Source: Methanomassiliicoccaceae archaeon
GTDB taxonomy: Archaea; Thermoplasmatota; Thermoplasmata; Methanomassiliicoccales; Methanomethylophilaceae
Reading direction: 5' to 3'
Length of the DNA stretch: 6,651 nt
NCBI GenBank assembly: GCA_009776625.1
Contig: WRNL01000030.1
Span: 1 to 6,651 of the forward strand
Numbering within the stretch: the stretch's first letter is position 1; each line of letters starts with the position of its first letter. Below, one piece after another: positions 5,289-6,651 of this stretch. Under the pieces are notes generated by a model. That model was given only the letters and a program-made list of their open reading frames with translations, was not told where the DNA came from and ran no database searches. A program made the translations under genes and the position numbers.

Positions 5289-6491
5289 TCACCTGCTGTG
5301 CCTGACCATGAACCTCTCGAGCCTGTCGTAGGCCTCTTCCAGCGGCTTCATCGGCGGCAGGAGTATGGTCCTGAAATGGCCCCGCCCGAACTCGTCGGAG
5401 AACCCGGAGCCGTGTACGAACACTACCCCCTCCTCGTTGATCAGGTCGATGACGAAGTCCTTGTCGGTCTTCCAGTCGAACAGCTCCACCTTGGGGAACA
5501 TATAGAACGCGCCCTTCGCCCTGTTGGTGGTTATCCCGGGGATCTCGTTCAGCCTCTTGTATGAGAAGTCGCCCCTCTCCTTCAGCTTCCTGTTCATCTC
5601 CACTATGTAGTCCTGGGGGCCCTGCAGGGACGCCCTGGCCGCCTCCTGGCAGGGGACGTTCGGGCATATCCTCGTGCGGAACTGCTTCATCATCCCTTCC
5701 CCGATCTCGTCCATGAAGTCGCCCTCGTACATGAAGTAGCAGTAGCCCTCCCTCCACCCGGGCATGAGGTTGACCTTGGAGAAGCCGTTGAATATCACCC
5801 TCGGGACGTCCGACGGCAGCCTCGAGGCGGAGAAGTAGTCCCCCTCGAACACCAGCTTGTCGTATATCTCGTCGGAGACCAGGGGTATCCCGTGCTCGGC
5901 GGCGATGTCCCCCACCTCCCTTATCGTCTTCTCGTCGTAGACGGCGGAGGTCGGGTTGTTGGGGTTTATCACCACTATCGCCCTCGTCCTGTCGGTGACC
6001 CTCTTGCGGATCATGTCCACGTCCGGCTTCCAGTCCTCCTCCTCCATCTGCCTGTATGACACGGTCCTTCCGCCGTAGAACTCTATGTACTGGGCGTAGG
6101 AGGGGTAGCCGGGGCCGGGGAGGAGGACCTCGTCGCCCGGCTCCAGGATGGTCGCCATGAGGACGTTGATGCCCTCGCTGACGCCGCTCGTCACGTAGAC
6201 CTTGTCGGCGGTTATCCTCGCGCCGTGCTTCTCTCGCTCCCTGTCGACTATCGCCTCCCTCAGCGATATGCTGCCCTGGGAGTCGCCATAGCCGTTGTCC
6301 GTGTTGTCGACGGCGTTCCTCAGCGCAGACTTGAAGTACTCGGGGGTCTCGAAGTCCCACTTGTTGGGGTCGCCGATGTTGAAGCTGTAAAGCTTCACGC
6401 CTCTCTTGGCGGCGGCGGCGGCCGGAACGGTTACCTCGCGGATCGCGTAGTCCATAGCCATTGCCCTTCTCGAAGCTTTCATCTTCTTCAT
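5289..6491 (-). CDS. PLP-dependent aminotransferase, class I/II (alanine-type)
   Basis: 400 residues, the full length for fold-type I aminotransferases. Visible motifs: Ile-Gly-Asp-Pro (39-42), Asn-Gly-Tyr-Gly-Asp-Ser-Gln-Gly (66-73), Thr-Ser-Gly-Val-Ser-Glu-Gly-Ile (101-108) for phosphate binding, Asn-Pro-Asn-Asn-Pro-Thr (176-181), Ser-Asp-Glu-Ile-Tyr (206-210) with Asp207 pairing the PLP nitrogen, Gly-Phe-Ser-Lys (236-239) with Lys239 as the Schiff-base lysine, Pro-Gly-Trp-Arg (244-247), and Arg374 as the carboxylate-binding arginine. The Asp-Pro-Asn-Lys-Trp-Asp-Phe segment, the Arg-Ile-Cys-Pro-Asn segment and the C-terminal His-Gly-Ser-Gly-Phe resemble archaeal alanine aminotransferases (alanine plus 2-oxoglutarate to pyruvate plus glutamate). 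Aspartate or an aromatic amino acid as substrate cannot be excluded. Ser182 replaces the usual Gly after Asn-Pro-Asn-Asn-Pro-Thr. The start at 6491 is supported by GGTGA 7 bases upstream and a TATA box. It is transcribed alone and converges on the small gene. Confidence 0.9.
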   Translation of the reverse strand: MKKMKASRRAMAMDYAIREVTVPAAAAAKRGVKLYSFNIGDPNKWDFETPEYFKSALRNAVDNTDNGYGDSQGSISLREAIVDREREKHGARITADKVYVTSGVSEGINVLMATILEPGDEVLLPGPGYPSYAQYIEFYGGRTVSYRQMEEEDWKPDVDMIRKRVTDRTRAIVVINPNNPTSAVYDEKTIREVGDIAAEHGIPLVSDEIYDKLVFEGDYFSASRLPSDVPRVIFNGFSKVNLMPGWREGYCYFMYEGDFMDEIGEGMMKQFRTRICPNVPCQEAARASLQGPQDYIVEMNRKLKERGDFSYKRLNEIPGITTNRAKGAFYMFPKVELFDWKTDKDFVIDLINEEGVVFVHGSGFSDEFGRGHFRTILLPPMKPLEEAYDRLERFMVRHSR

Positions 6492-6498
6492 ATTGGTT

Positions 6499-6503
6499 TC
6501 ACC
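6499..6503 (-). promoter_or_regulatory. Ribosome binding site of the aminotransferase
   Basis: On the minus strand GGTGA lies 7 bases before ATG 6491 and complements the 16S 3' end. It favours 6491 over the in-frame ATG at 6482. Confidence 0.5.
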
Positions 6504-6523
6504 AGGCCTGACACGTTGGTTTT

Positions 6524-6534
6524 GTTATATAAAC
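6524..6534 (-). promoter_or_regulatory. TATA box of the aminotransferase, nearly symmetric
   Basis: GTTTATATAAC on the minus strand is a very good box A centred near 6529, about 26 bases before a start site near 6503 and 38 bases before ATG 6491. Because it is almost palindromic it could also drive plus-strand transcription toward the right edge, starting near 6555. Confidence 0.6.
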
Positions 6535-6588
6535 CGTGGCGTATCGCGCCCCTTGATGCCGGGACGGACAGATAACATCAAATCGCAG

Positions 6589-6602
6589 AGGGGGGTTCCC
6601 CT
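6589..6602 (+). repeat. Inverted repeat in the probable leader of the next plus-strand gene
   Basis: AGGGG-GGTT-CCCCT forms a perfect 5-base stem with a 4-base loop, about 50 bases before the right edge. It lies in the expected leader of a gene starting at the edge. It could be a regulatory hairpin, but is short. Confidence 0.3.
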
Positions 6603-6636
6603 ATCGATGATGCCGTGGGGCGCGTTCCCATGGGAG

Positions 6637-6651
6637 AAGGAGGCATGAAGA
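6637..6651 (+). promoter_or_regulatory. Ribosome site of a plus-strand gene that probably starts at the window edge
   Basis: AAGGAGG (6637-6643) is a strong ribosome site. The ATG at 6645 is only one base away, too near for normal initiation. The last base (6651) is an A at the ideal 7-base spacing, and the arrangement matches that before the small gene at 5050 (GGAGG-CATCAAG-ATG versus GGAGG-CATGAAG-A). The next gene probably begins at 6651, with the rest outside the window. Confidence 0.45.

Noticed and set aside
5275..6360. 361-codon minus-strand frame overlapping the aminotransferase
   Set aside because: It is an Arg/Gly-rich frame shifted relative to the aminotransferase, whose motifs are all in the other frame.

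Overview
The window reads as chromosomal DNA from a GC-rich archaeon. TATA-like boxes (TTTATATA type) lie 25-30 bases before several starts, some leaders are absent or only a few bases long, GGAGG or GGTGA ribosome sites precede other genes, and AGG and ATA codons are common. A cysteine-rich domain fused to a CobQ-type amidase and an archaeal alanine-type aminotransferase fit a methanogen-related lineage. Thermoplasmatota, for example a Methanomassiliicoccales relative, is my best guess, but it is only an inference. I see no insertion sequence, CRISPR array, tRNA, rRNA or phage gene.

Layout. (1) Bases 1-555, minus: a secreted or membrane-anchored protein of unknown function, cut by the left edge. 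It diverges from (2) 634-828, plus: a 64-residue ThiS/MoaD/SAMP-like beta-grasp protein ending in Gly-Gly. This runs 12 bases into the end of (3) 817-1638, minus: a CobQ-like synthetase with no glutamine amidotransferase domain. That gene overlaps by 4 bases with its upstream partner (4) 1635-3452, minus: a full CobQ-family amidase with an N-terminal cysteine-rich domain. A 330-base divergent promoter region follows. Then come (5) 3787-5010, plus: rmuC, and (6) 5050-5226, plus: a 58-residue charged protein of unknown function. These converge on (7) 5289-6491, minus: a PLP aminotransferase. The last 160 bases hold its promoter and the probable leader of a plus-strand gene whose start codon seems to be cut at the right edge.

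How the genes work together. The two CobQ-like genes form a tight operon and are the most interesting part. The downstream one looks like a duplicated cobQ from which the amidotransferase core (about 220 residues) was removed while the C-terminal tail was kept. The two copies depart from family consensus at different motifs, which suggests a heteromeric or specialised amidase acting on a corrinoid or another tetrapyrrole. The remaining genes (secreted protein, ubiquitin-like protein, RmuC, small protein, aminotransferase) look like ordinary neighbours with no clear common pathway.
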